Below, piece after piece: positions 11,146-21,600 of a stretch of 64,000 nucleotides of DNA (the stretch's first letter is position 1; every line of letters starts with the position of its first letter). Below the pieces are notes generated by a model. It had not been told where the DNA came from. It made no database searches and worked only from the letters and a program-made list of their open reading frames with translations. This DNA comes from Colius striatus (taxonomy: Eukaryota; Chordata; Aves; Coliiformes; Coliidae), in contig NC_084790.1 of NCBI RefSeq assembly GCF_028858725.1, positions 33,583,031 through 33,647,030 on the forward strand. The letters run 5' to 3'. Made by a program: the position numbers and the translations under genes.

Positions 11146-12093
11146 GTGAAACTATGTCCCTTGACTGTAGAGGATGAGGATAAGATTAACCCAGAGGTTT
11201 GGTATACTCCTGAAACTGTTGGAAAATTAGATATAGAACCCTTTGAAGTGGTCATTAAAAACCCTGAATTGACGGTAAGGGTAAAACAGTACCCTCTATC
11301 ACAAGAGGGTAGGCAAGGGTTAAAACTGGAAATAGAAAGATTGATATCTAAGGGGTTACTTGAACCCTGTATGTCCCCTTACAATACTCCCATTTTACCA
11401 GTAAAGAAGCCTGATGGGACTTATAGGTTAGTGCAGGACCTTTGGGAAATAAATAAAAGAACCATTACTAGGTTCCCTGTGCTAGCCAATCCACATACTT
11501 TATTGAGCCAATTGAGTCCAGAGCATCATTGGTATAGTGTTACAGACCTTAAGGATGCATTTTGGATGTGCCCCTTGAAAGAAGAGTGTAGGGACTATTT
11601 TGCCTTTGAATGGGAAGACCTTGATACACATAGGAAACAACAGTTGAGATGGACTGTATTACCACAGGGGTTTACTGAATTTCCTAGTCTTTTTGGACAA
11701 GCATTGGAACAAATTTTAAGAAATTATGAACTAAGCACAGGAGTTGTTTTGGTTCACTATGTGGATGATTTATTGTTAGCAGGGAAAGAAGAGGAAGCTG
11801 TTTGACAAGAAAGTATTAGATTACTGAATTTTTTGAGTCTAAAGGGACTAAAGGTGTCTAAATCTAAATTACAGTTTACTGAAGAGAAGGTAAAATACCT
11901 AGGACAGTGGCTTATCAAGGGAAGTAAAAAGTTAGACCCAGACCGAGTAAATGGGATACTGTCACTGCAGGCCCCAGAAAGTAAGAGACAAGTGAGACAG
12001 CTTTTGGGCTTGCTAGGATATTGTTGACAGTGGATCGAAAATTTTAGCAAAAAGGTAAAATTTTTGTACCAGAAACTCACTCGGGCTAGGTGA
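11146..12093 (+). pseudogene. ERV1 reverse transcriptase (broken)
   Basis: The 219-residue first part holds RT fingers and palm: LPVKKPDGTYRLVQDLWEIN, YSVTDLKDAFWMCPL (first catalytic Asp), LPQGFTEFPSLFGQALEQ and the catalytic box YVDDLLLAG. The same frame continues through TGA 11803-11805 into the thumb (LKVSKSKLQFTEEKVKYLGQ, then RQVRQLLGLLGYC) and stops at TGA 12025-12027 and TGA 12091-12093. The conserved Arg of the DLREIN motif is Trp here. Directly after the thumb the sequence jumps to the region before integrase, so connection and RNase H are almost entirely deleted. Confidence 0.92.
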
Positions 12094-12108
12094 GCCACCT
12101 TATTACCC

Positions 12109-13127
12109 TTGACAGAAGTTCCGAAGGAAACTGGAACTGAAATTGGTATTATAAATAAAAGAGAGTTGGTATTTACAACTCAGGAGAAAGAAAAATTAGA
12201 ACAGATGGGAATAAGAAACAAAGAAGGAAAATGGGAACTCGCAGATGGGAGAGAAGTCCTTCCAAAGGTTGTGACCTGGAGGGTGATGAAAGAATTTCAC
12301 CGAAAAACTCACTGGGGAGTACAGGCTCCTGTAGATCAGTTTGCCACAAAATATATGTGTATAGGGATCTATAATATAGAAAAAAGAATTCTAGGAGATT
12401 GTATAATTTGCAAAAAGGTAAAGAAACAACAATTGAGAGAATGAGTCCCAGGAGGACAGGAATTGGCTTACAGACCATTTGCAAAAATTCATATTGATTT
12501 TACGGAATTATCAAAAGTAGTAAGGTATAAATATTTATTGGTAATTGTAGACCATTTGACCCATTATGTGGAAGCCTTTGCTACAGCCAGGGCCACCTCT
12601 AATAATGTAGTAAAAATATTGTTAGAGAATATTGTTCCCCAATATGGGAACATTGAAACAATTGATTCAGACAGAGGCCCACATTTTGCATTTAAACAGT
12701 GCGAGAGGCACTGGCCCCGATGGGAACCAAACGGGAATACCATACCCCATGGCACTCCCAAAGTTCCGGGAGGGTGGAAAGGATGAATGGGGAAATTAAG
12801 AAACAGCTAACAAAATTAATGTTAGAAACGAAAATGTCTTGGATTGAATGTTTACCTTTGGCTTTATTAAACATAAGAACACAACCAAGGACTCACACTG
12901 GGGTTTCTCCATTTGAAATGTTGTATGGGATGCCTTATGACCTAGAGATTCCCCAAGAACACCCTAATATAGAGGAAGGGTATTTATGGGAATATATTAT
13001 TGAAATGTCGAAGAGATGGAATGAATTAAGAAAGAAGGGAATGGTGGTACAGAGACCACCTTTAGATATTGCTATCCACATGATTAATCCTGGGGACAAA
13101 GTCTTGATAAAAACCTGGAAAGAATGA
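12109..13127 (+). pseudogene. ERV1 integrase (broken)
   Basis: The first frame (12109-12444) holds the HHCC zinc module: FHRKTHWG (H-x3-H) and CIICKKV. It is cut by TGA 12442-12444 and goes on in the same frame at 12463. The core shows Asp in KIHIDFTEL, Asp in IDSDRGPHF and, after a frameshift near 12700-12715, Glu in SSGRVERMNG. The C-terminus includes THTGVSPFEMLYGMPY and PGDKVLIKTWKE. All three D,D-35-E residues survive although the gene is split into three open pieces. Integrase would join viral DNA to the host chromosome. Confidence 0.92.
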
Positions 13128-13689
13128 TCTTTAACCCCCCGACGGGAGGGTCCTTTTCTTGTCTTATTTACTACAGAGACAGACATCCAAACTGCCGAAC
13201 GGGGATGGACACATGCAAGTAGAGTGAAAGGACCGGTTTCCCAAGATTAGTGGGAAGTTGTGGAGGTCTCAGGAGAACTGAAGCTTAAGCTGCCTAAAAA
13301 GAAATATGTTGACTGAGGAGTGGAGTGATTTCCTTTTTGTAAAACATTAGAGTTTAATGTTTAAATTGTAATCATCAGAAAGATGTAAGATAATTGATGG
13401 GGCTGTAATACCTGTTTTAGAGTAATAGATCGTGGAGAAGTATAAAACAATCTAAGTAGAGTGGGGGTTGTAATTTAAGTCTATAAAAGGGTGCTTTAAG
13501 GAGACAGAGAATACCCCTGAAGATTATGATTGCTGCCGAGAAGATCATAAACCTCACTGCTCTAAACAACAGGTGGAGGAGGCAGAGGCGTACTGGGAGT
13601 GGGGTATAGAGTCTCTCAAAGCCTCATATTGGGAATACTAAGATCCCAAGCCTACCTCTAAGAAGGGCAAAAGTGTTGCACCTAAAAGA
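13128..13689 (+). other. ERV1 pol-env junction region
   Basis: Contains the end of the pol frame and the area where the env splice acceptor would sit. A cysteine-containing open frame without ATG runs from about 13474 to TAA 13639-13641 (includes YDCCREDHKPHC). It is in the same frame as the probable env start at 13690 and could be the remains of a longer env leader. It is not a recognised accessory gene. Confidence 0.4.
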
Positions 13690-15580
13690 ATGTGGGGTGA
13701 AAAACTAAGAAGGAAATTCAATAAAGGGCCCCACCCATTATCTGGGGATGGTATATTGTTATCTGGCTAACAGGGTGGTTAACTATCTTAGTACATGTGG
13801 ATGAAGAGAATCATAATCCCCATGAGCCTTACAAGTGGTCTTTGATCGAATCGGAAAAGTCAGAAGTGGTTCAATCCATTGAAACACCAGGAACACCCTC
13901 CTTCAGGATTAATCTAAATTTCTTGATTATGGGAGATTGGTGGGGGGACCCGCAACTGTGGAACGATCAAGCCAAATACAAGGCCTTTTACATGTGTCCA
14001 GCATCTAACCCGGGAAAGTCCTATTGTAACTGGCCTGACCATTATTATTGTGCATACTGGGGATGTGAAACCATAGCCTCTGATTGGCATACTGAGACAC
14101 AGGATAGATTCCTGCAAGTAGGTTGGAGACCCCCGGGATATGACCCACCAAAACCTGCCTACCAAGGGTCAGTTTTAGGAGGAGACAATAAAATGTGTTG
14201 GCATATATATGTGAACGTGACTCAGTCGGGGAATTCTGGTTGTTCTATAGGAAAGACTTGGGGAATCCGATTTTGAGAACCTGGCACCGATAGGGGAGGC
14301 CTATTTCACATTAGAAGGGAAGTCATCCGACCGCCCCCACACTCAGTAGATCCCAGTTCAGTTGTTCTGAATTGGAGTTTGTCACCAGGAAATGGATCAA
14401 ATGATACCTCTCTGAAAAGCAACTATAGTAGTCATATCAGGGAAAAGGAGTACGTGGAAAATCCCCTCTGGGTACTTAGGAAGGCTAGCTATCAAGCCTT
14501 AAACGATTCCAATCCAAATGTCACGGAGCACTGCTGGCTATGTTATAGCATGAACCCCCCATTCTATGAGGCAATCGGAGTGAACCAATCAGCAAAATTG
14601 GAAAATAAAATAAACCAAGCTCAGTGTATGTGGGGAAAGAAAGACACACGAAGGCAAGGGATAACGGTACAGTGAGTATCTGGGAAAGGATTATGTGTAG
14701 GCAGGATACCAGAACACCTGCAATCTTTATATGGGAGTGATATGACAGTGACCGGAAATAGACAATGGTTAATACCTGTGAACGGCTTTAAGTGGGTTTG
14801 TTCAAAAATCGGTGTAACCCCATGCCTCTCTTTAAAGGTATTTAATGAATATTAAATACCTTTAATATTAGTGAATATTAGTGAATATTGCATTCAGGTA
14901 ACCATTGTTCCACTCATTTTATATCACCCTGAAGAATTTGCATATAATCAGTGGAACACCGGGGCAATCCAGCATAAGCGGGAGCCTTTCACAGCCCTAA
15001 CTATAGCTACCTTGATGGCAATTGGGGCAGCGGGAGCAGGGACCGGGATTACATCTCTAGTGCAGCAGAACGAGAAATTCCAAGCTTTACAGGCAGCTGT
15101 AGATGAGGACTTGATGAAAACAGAACAATCCATTTTGGCCTTAGAGAAGTCTTTGAGATCACACTCAGAAGTAGCTTTACAAAATCACCGGGGGTTGGAT
15201 CTGCTGTTTTTACAACAAGAGGGACTGTGTGCAGCCCTAGGGGAAGAATGCCGTTTTTATGCAGATCATACCGGTATAGTGAGAGACATGATGACAAAAT
15301 TACGGGAGGGCTTGGAGAAACGAAAACGAGAAAGGGAACAGCAACAAGTCTGGTATCAGTCATGGTTCAACTGTTCCCCTTGGCTCACAAGACGTTATTG
15401 TCAGCTATAGCTGGGCCCGTTATTCTACTGGTATTAGCGCTGACAATTGGGCCTTGTGTATTCAATAAGGTAATTGAAAATGTAAAAACCAGGCTAGAAG
15501 CAGCCCACTTAATGCTGGTTAGGAAGCAATACAAGCAGTTAGGCAATGGAGAGGATGAAATAAGTGAAACACTATTTTAG
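13690..15580 (+). pseudogene. ERV1 env, SU and TM (broken)
   Basis: Envelope glycoprotein remnant. The probable initiator is ATG 13690, followed by a one-base frame change before a hydrophobic, Trp-rich leader (about 13740-13795). SU (13797-14675) shows FYMCPASNPGKSYC, YYCAYWGCETIA and the CWLC disulphide-exchange motif. A KRE/P cleavage region lies near 14980, then a Gly/Ala-rich fusion-peptide-like stretch, a heptad region and an immunosuppressive-domain-like segment ([18 protein letters not shown]). The next motif is CX6C-Arg where gammaretroviruses have CX6CC. The membrane span (VILLVLALTIGPCVF) and tail lie in another frame (to 15580). Breaks: TGA 14274-14276, TGA 14673-14675, TAA 14853-14855, and a frameshift near 15390. 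Confidence 0.9.
14832..14865. repeat. Perfect 15-bp inverted repeat inside env
   Basis: The arms ttaaaggtatttaat (14832-14846) and attaaatacctttaa (14851-14865) are exact reverse complements with a 4-base loop gaat. A short direct repeat follows (gtgaatatta at 14871-14880, then gtgaatatt). The block adds the in-frame stop TAA 14853-14855, while the env frame before and after it is the same. Most likely it is a templated snap-back insertion in this copy. Confidence 0.85.
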
Positions 15581-15621
15581 AAATGACTAAATATGTTATT
15601 AGGAGATTTGATGAACTAAAT

Positions 15622-15642
15622 GAGGAAAAGAAAAGGGGAGAT
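15622..15642 (+). other. Polypurine tract of ERV1
   Basis: A run of 20 purines with a final at (gaggaaaagaaaaggggag...) ends immediately before the TG of the LTR. It is the priming site for plus-strand viral DNA and fixes the LTR start. Confidence 0.85.
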
Positions 15643-15981
15643 TGTAATGGAAAAGGTCATGTTCATTAATCAAATCATGAAATAGTTGTGCAAGGAACCG
15701 TTTGAAGTCATTGTAAAAGTCTTGTAAAACTTTAACCGTCAAGTTTCTACAATGTGCACAGGTGCAGTTGGCTGAGATGCTTATAGGAGGTACAACAGGT
15801 TGTGCATGAACTGATAAGAGCCAAGAGAAGAGTTCATGAGCGGGCCACTAGAGGAAGACTACTTTCTTCATCCCAGCGACCACCCTACGACCACCAGGAG
15901 GCAGAAGAAGACCCGCTAGTAACAAGACGGGCACATGCGCAGAGTACACCAGGGAGCGATGCACCCGACTGATAAGGACTG

Positions 15982-15988
15982 TATAAAA
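15982..15988 (+). promoter_or_regulatory. TATA box of ERV1 LTR
   Basis: tataaaa lies about 100 bp before the AATAAA signal, in the place of a retroviral U3 promoter. Confidence 0.7.
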
Positions 15989-16081
15989 GGACTCTGATAC
16001 GGGGCGGGGGGGGTCACGCGCCGTTGGTGGAGCAGAGTCTCCCAGCCGCCCAGCGCTGTTTTGCTTATTTACCGCTTGCTT

Positions 16082-16087
16082 AATAAA
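16082..16087 (+). terminator. Polyadenylation signal of ERV1 LTR
   Basis: aataaa, in the R region of the LTR, would direct 3' processing of proviral RNA. Confidence 0.7.
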
Positions 16088-16131
16088 TTTGATCCATGAG
16101 TCACTTAAATTGGCTAGTGAACTTTATCACA

Positions 16132-18116
16132 GCAATCTATAACAGTATGACAAGAACAGATGGATGCCTGAGTATTTTTCCAAGGAAATAGGACATTTGG
16201 AAGTTAAAGCAATTTAAAAGCTATGTTGCTGTCTTTTGTGTATTTATTTTCCTATGGAAAATGGAGTTGAATTATATGTAATTTCCCTAAAGAGGAAAGA
16301 CTTTGTCTTGAAAGAAAAAGTAGCATTCTTGTAAAACAGAGCTTTTTCATCTTATATCTCCCTCCAGAGCTAAGACAGACATATTAACATTTTCTAATAA
16401 GAAAGTTTATCTGGCTTAGTATTTTGGAATTTCACAGTATTGGAGAATTAATTTATTTCTCCAATTTGCCACTGTTGAAATATTGCCAGCAATTAAGACT
16501 TTTATTTTGTTCCATGATATTCCATTTTCTTTCCGTAAGCAGTCAGGGGACATTGTAATTAAGTAAGTTCAATTAAAGGTAGGACTAATTTTTTAGGGTG
16601 ATACATTTTAGTTTTGTATTTGTGGTGATTATGGAGAAAATAATGAAACTTTAAAAGACCTCAATGAAAGTAGAATAATATGAATCATAGGGAAATAGTC
16701 TTTCAGGACGAACAATAAAAGATTCATCAGTGGGAGAGAAGATGAAAGGAAAAAAGCAGAAAAAACAGAAAAAAGCATGGGGCTGTGACCCAGAAGAATG
16801 CACACTGCAGGATTTAAAAACTGCATAACCATCTTCTGCTAATCACTTTCCTCGTCTTTTTCTATTATTCCCACCTGTGGCAATTAATGCCACCTCCTTT
16901 CTGAAATTATGTATGTTATTACAGCATCAATTTGAAGTTCAAGCTGTAATTTCCCTATCCCTGCATCTGTACTGTGCAAACACAAGAGAGAACTCTTCCT
17001 GCATCTAAAGCAACCTTGTAGGCAAAGTGTGATCCTGATGCAAACATGGCCAAAGTGACAGGAGCAAGATCACACAGGAAGCCTTGGGCCAAGGCCCAGA
17101 AGTGAAACCAGAGGTGATGTCTGAATATCAGGTTGAATGATGAAGTTGTTAAAGAAATATCTTTCTTCTCAGAGAGACTCTAACAAGCACATTGTAAAAG
17201 TCCATTTTATATACATAATAGCTGGAGAACTTAATAATGGCAAGATTTTACTCATTTAGTTTGCTGCCCTTCACACAAGATGTAACCAATTTCACAGACT
17301 TTTTACTGTAGTTCACAGCAAATGATGTTAACAGTAGAAATCATAGCATGCTCAGATTTCAGACAAGACATTTGAAGAACAATTCACTGGGAAAAAAAAA
17401 TGGACGCACTCTCTGGAATTAGCTCATTTGATGACCTTGACAAGAAACATACAGGGCACAATCTGCCATGTGCAGGTTAGAGTGCTCTCATGATGTGGCA
17501 GAACAGTGGTATACCAGAGCACAGGGAAATGACAGCAATTAATTGTAGCCTTCAGACTCCGGACTGCCTGATTTAGTTGATTTATGAGTATTATTTTGAA
17601 TAAAAGAGAGTTCCTGTATTATGTGGCTGAAAGTGGCTTTCAAACTAAAAAAACACCCTAAACTCCAACAATTAAGGCTGGTTATTTAGATCAAAACAAG
17701 AGAGATGGGCGGTGAATGTGCTAAAAACAGCTGTTAGTCTGTAGTAGAGGGATTTTTTCATCCGAATCTAAATATTTGCCTCAAATATTCAAGTGAATTT
17801 TGTATGAATTCCATACATACTAAAGATATGACTTCAAGAATCATTTTGTAAAGTGAGACTTTACATCTGTTTTGCTTTATAATATTTATAAAAGTGTTGA
17901 AAACCTCAATGTTCAAGACACATCTGAAGAAAGGTCATCCTTGTGAAGGAGACAGACCTCAAAATACCCTGTTGAAAGCAGATAGCTGGAGAACACAGAA
18001 AGCAGTCAGTCTTTCTAAAGGACCATATAGACTAGCTACAATAGTCACAATATGTTTCAAAAACTTTTTAAATGCAGAAAATTCTCTTTATTTCTATTGT
18101 GATCATTCTCTTTCAG
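16132..18116. other. Presumed last intron of the CHRNA8 pseudogene
   Basis: About 2 kb of AT-rich DNA with no coding similarity. It ends in a pyrimidine-rich tract and AG (18115-18116) ahead of the receptor exon, so it is probably intron. No M1-M3 exon of the receptor is visible in it. Confidence 0.5.
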
Positions 18117-18634
18117 GTCTATGTCATTTTACTGAATTGGTGTGCTTGGTTTTTACACATGAAAAAACCTGGAGAAAACATAAAGCCCCTCTCTTGCAAA
18201 TGTAGCTATCCCAAACACTATCTGAGCATAAACAGCATGGAGATGAATGTCCTTCCTGGGCACCAGTCCAGCAGCGGCAACAGGATCTACAGCTACCACA
18301 CGACAGATAATCCATGCTGCCCCAGAAAGAATGATCTGGGTAGCAAGAGTGGAAAGTTTCCTTGCTCCTTACCAGAAGATATTGAACTTGTTCAGAAGAA
18401 AGCTTTAACAGATGTTGTTCCAGTGATTATCAAGATCTTGGAGGAAGTTCAGTTCATAGCAGTGCACTTCAGGAAACAAGATGAGGGTGAAGAGATCTGA
18501 AGTTAGTGGAAGTTTGCAGCAGTTGTCATAGACAGATTATGCCTGGTTGCATTTACCCTTTTTGCCACCATTTGCACATTTACAAATTTGGAGCTCCAAA
18601 TTTCATACATGCCGTTTCAAAAGATTTTGCATAA
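18117..18634 (+). pseudogene. Nicotinic acetylcholine receptor alpha8-like terminal exon, disrupted
   Basis: Terminal exon of a neuronal nicotinic receptor subunit (ligand-gated cation channel). After a pyrimidine tract and AG at 18115-18116 it encodes the end of M3 (VILLNWCAWFLHM), the cytoplasmic loop (KKPGENIKPLSCKCSYPKHY onward), the MA amphipathic helix (VIIKILEEVQFIAVHFRKQD) and, beyond the breaks, M4 (LCLVAFTLFATICTFT) and the family C-terminus APNFIHAVSKDFA followed by TAA 18632-18634. From memory the loop and M4 fit alpha8, a subunit of birds, reptiles and fish that mammals lack, better than alpha7. Lesions: TGA 18498-18500 where the family has Cys, TAG 18504-18506 where it has Glu, and a small deletion between 18584 and 18590 that shifts the frame. 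These remove M4. Upstream exons are not in the window. Confidence 0.82.
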
Positions 18635-21600
18635 GGATCTCAAAGACAAGCACAATAATTTTGCTGGATAATTGAACTCAAATAGAGAAGTGTACTTATA
18701 TGTGCTAACATACATAGAAGGGGATGAAAATAATTTCAGGAGGTAAATATTCCTGATGTTAGTGATTGCAGTTACTGAATACTAAACACTGAGTTGTTAC
18801 TATTTCACAGACTAGTGTCATGTGTAATTATGTCATGATCTATGAGAAATGATAGACAAGAATTCAAATCTGCAATATGTTTATTACAAGTTAACACTAG
18901 TATCAATGTGCTACTATGAATCTGTGAATTTTTATACGTTGTTAGTAATTTAAATGATCACTGATGGCTATAAGCTTTACAGCATTCTGTTGTTTTCAGT
19001 ATATTTGTGTTTTATCAGTTTTGTTTAGTGTGGCTGTGACATTCATTACTCAGATTTGACAGAAGTATCTCTGTTGTCTAATGACGATATATATTGTATT
19101 TAGGGAAATAAACTTATCACGTTAGCTCTTAGTAGTGCTGTAACTGGAATGTTTTGTCAGTAAATATGTCATCAGGATGTATTTTTAGCAGAATATTACT
19201 ATTCTAAAAAAAAATTGCAATGTTGAAAAAAAAAAGTCCATTCTCCATGCTGACTGTCGTGGAGATCATATATCTTTGATGCTGCCTTCTTAGCTGATTG
19301 ATTGTTGCTGCCATGTTGAAACTCAATTTGAAATGTCTCTTGGGACACAGTTGCCAACCTAATACTGACTAACTGTAATTAGGACAAAAAAATCTTATGT
19401 CTGAATAATCTGTAGGAAATTTGCAACTGATTTCATTTGGTTCAGATTTAATATTTAGTCTACACCACTGAAGTAGTATTTTTTGAAAATTCTGTTGGCA
19501 CAGTCAGTCACTTTCCAATTTGATCAGTATGGCTTTGTTAAAAGGAGTGTATAATAGACTAATTTTCTTTTGCTAAGTTTTAATGTATCAATGTCCATGA
19601 GTAGTTTAACATAATTAAATATTAGTAAAAAATAATCCAGTTATGCCACTTCTCTGGAAGATAAGGGCAAAAAAGTTCTATTCTCAATAGTAACTTCTTT
19701 CCACCCACTACTGTGGGTGGGAATAACACCTCTGTTGGTATGATTTTATTTTGCCTAGTGATCACAGCAAAGCTACAGAATGATATGGTCTACTATAGAC
19801 ACTTTTGCTCTTTGGGCTAACACAGCACTTCTCTGAATCTTCACTAAAAGAAGACAGTACCTATTATCTTCTGTCTGGCTTCCAACTTGTTGCTCTTCCA
19901 GTGTTAGGGTACCAAAGTGAACATTCCTCTTATCTCTGTGATTGGATCCTTCCCACCATCGCTGTTGGAGAGAAAGAAGCAGATCAGGGCACTACTTCTG
20001 AATGGAAAGTATTTCCATCTAAAAGGTGATAGTGAATTCCATAGACTGATAGAATATGCAACTATTTCTTTTAGGATGAGGTGCTTGAGATTTTGCTGCT
20101 ATTGGTCATTAAGTGGCAATGCTTCCTTTAAGTAGAGACTTCACTGTAATGATTGTTACTTTTGTAGCTGCAAGATTAAAGCATTACACCAATGGATTCA
20201 TCACATTGCTTAGACTTTAAAAAGCTCTTGAAGTCCTGACTACAGTGACTTGTTTTCTGTTTTGTATTTTGTATTACAGTTACTTCCAATCTAGCTGCAG
20301 CTAACATGAATGACAATGTCTTATAGTAACAGCCTCTACTGAAAATTCAATCCATATTTTAGAGAAACCTTGTTTTCCTATGTAGGAGAATTAGTGCCCT
20401 AAGTAGCTCTTTCTGAGGCCACAGAAGGAAACTCCCATGTTCTCTGCATTTCTCTCCTGCTCATTGTGCAACTCCTACTTGCAAAATTTACCTTGCTGTT
20501 GTGCTGAATGTAATTCAAGAGGGATTTGCCTACTAGAATATCTAACTGAACAGGAAAATTGCTCTGGGGTTTGGGCTAGTGATACCAGATGGCTCTTGGA
20601 CAGCAACTTATTGTAATTTATTGCATTAGGTATGAGGACAAATGATAGATCTAAATACACAAAAACTTTTGCTGCTTGTGATGAAGGATGCTAAATGAAC
20701 TTTAGAATTTCATCAAGGAACCCTAATGTTTTTGCTTGAATATCTCAATTTTTATAGGTAATCTACTGTGACAGGTTAAGAAGAAGAAAGCTAATATTAA
20801 AGCACACAGTTACAATAACTTAGCATCCTAATGCAAAGCACATTTCCTTAAGTGAAACACAGAGCTCTTTATAAGAGTATTTTTAACTGCATGCACACAC
20901 ATTAGGATCAGAAGAAGGATGGAAAAAATAATGGATGGAAAATTAATTTAAATAACTTTTTCATTTATAAAATCCAGTGCAAATAAAAAATCCCACTTAC
21001 AGATTACTACCTTATGCTGTTAGAGTGCCGGGGCTGGGTTTTCTCTTAAACATCCTAAAACTCAAATTGTGTTAGTAGTATGCAGTTTAGAAATCCTTAC
21101 ACTGCACTGAAAATGCTTGCTGTATGCTTTTTCAGATGACAAAATAAGGCAGATCCTTTTGATAGCAAGTTGTCATTTGGCCTTCCGGAAGGTAACACTG
21201 TTGCCACAAAATGTATAGAATGACACAGAGTCAGAGAAAAATGGCACAGAAAAATTATTATTATACTGAGCATTGCACAATAAAGTGCAAATGCATTTAA
21301 GATTTTCCTGAGAACAACAGTTCACTTGGAAAGACTGATATATATAGTGACTCACAGCTCTTCATGCCATCATTAATGAAAGAAAAAATACAAAATCAAT
21401 TACAAAAGATAAATGGCAACAAGAAACTAAACTATAATATCCTTTACAAAATCCATACACTTTAATGTTACTTAACATTAAAGTCTTACCCCCACTAGGT
21501 AACATGGAAATACGGAAACATGGAAATATGATAGTTAAGGTTCATGTGCATTTATCTTGCCCAGAAGTACCTTATTTCCCTGAAGGCATGAGAGACTTCT

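Larger units (their letters stand above)
10085..16131 (+). mobile_element. Gammaretrovirus-like ERV1 provirus, 5' truncated
   Basis: Plus-strand provirus, about 6 kb. Order: capsid remnant (10100), nucleocapsid zinc knuckle (10581), UAG readthrough stop (10785), protease (10788), RT (11146), an almost complete deletion of RNase H, integrase (12109-13127), env SU and TM (about 13690-15580), polypurine tract, 3' LTR (15643-16131). The single zinc knuckle, in-frame gag-UAG-pol, CWLC motif in SU and covalent-type TM with an immunosuppressive-like domain place it with gammaretrovirus-like class I ERVs. The 5' LTR, primer-binding site and matrix are absent. Many stops and frameshifts make it non-functional. 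Confidence 0.93.
15643..16131 (+). repeat. ERV1 3' LTR (about 489 bp)
   Basis: Starts tgtaatgg after the polypurine tract and ends ...tttatcaca, so it has TG...CA ends. Inside are a TATA box (15982-15988), a GC-rich stretch with a run of eight G near 16003-16011, and an AATAAA signal (16082-16087), giving the U3-R-U5 order expected. No matching 5' LTR exists in the window. Confidence 0.88.

Noticed and set aside
18072..18116. Start of the open frame (ATG at 18072) as the true start of a 142-residue protein
   Set aside because: Residues before 18117 come from a pyrimidine-rich intron end; similarity to nicotinic receptors begins exactly after AG at 18116.
6716..18116. Upstream exons of the CHRNA8 pseudogene
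   Set aside because: I looked for M1, M2-M3 and Cys-loop segments on the plus strand and found none; they may be outside the window or deleted.
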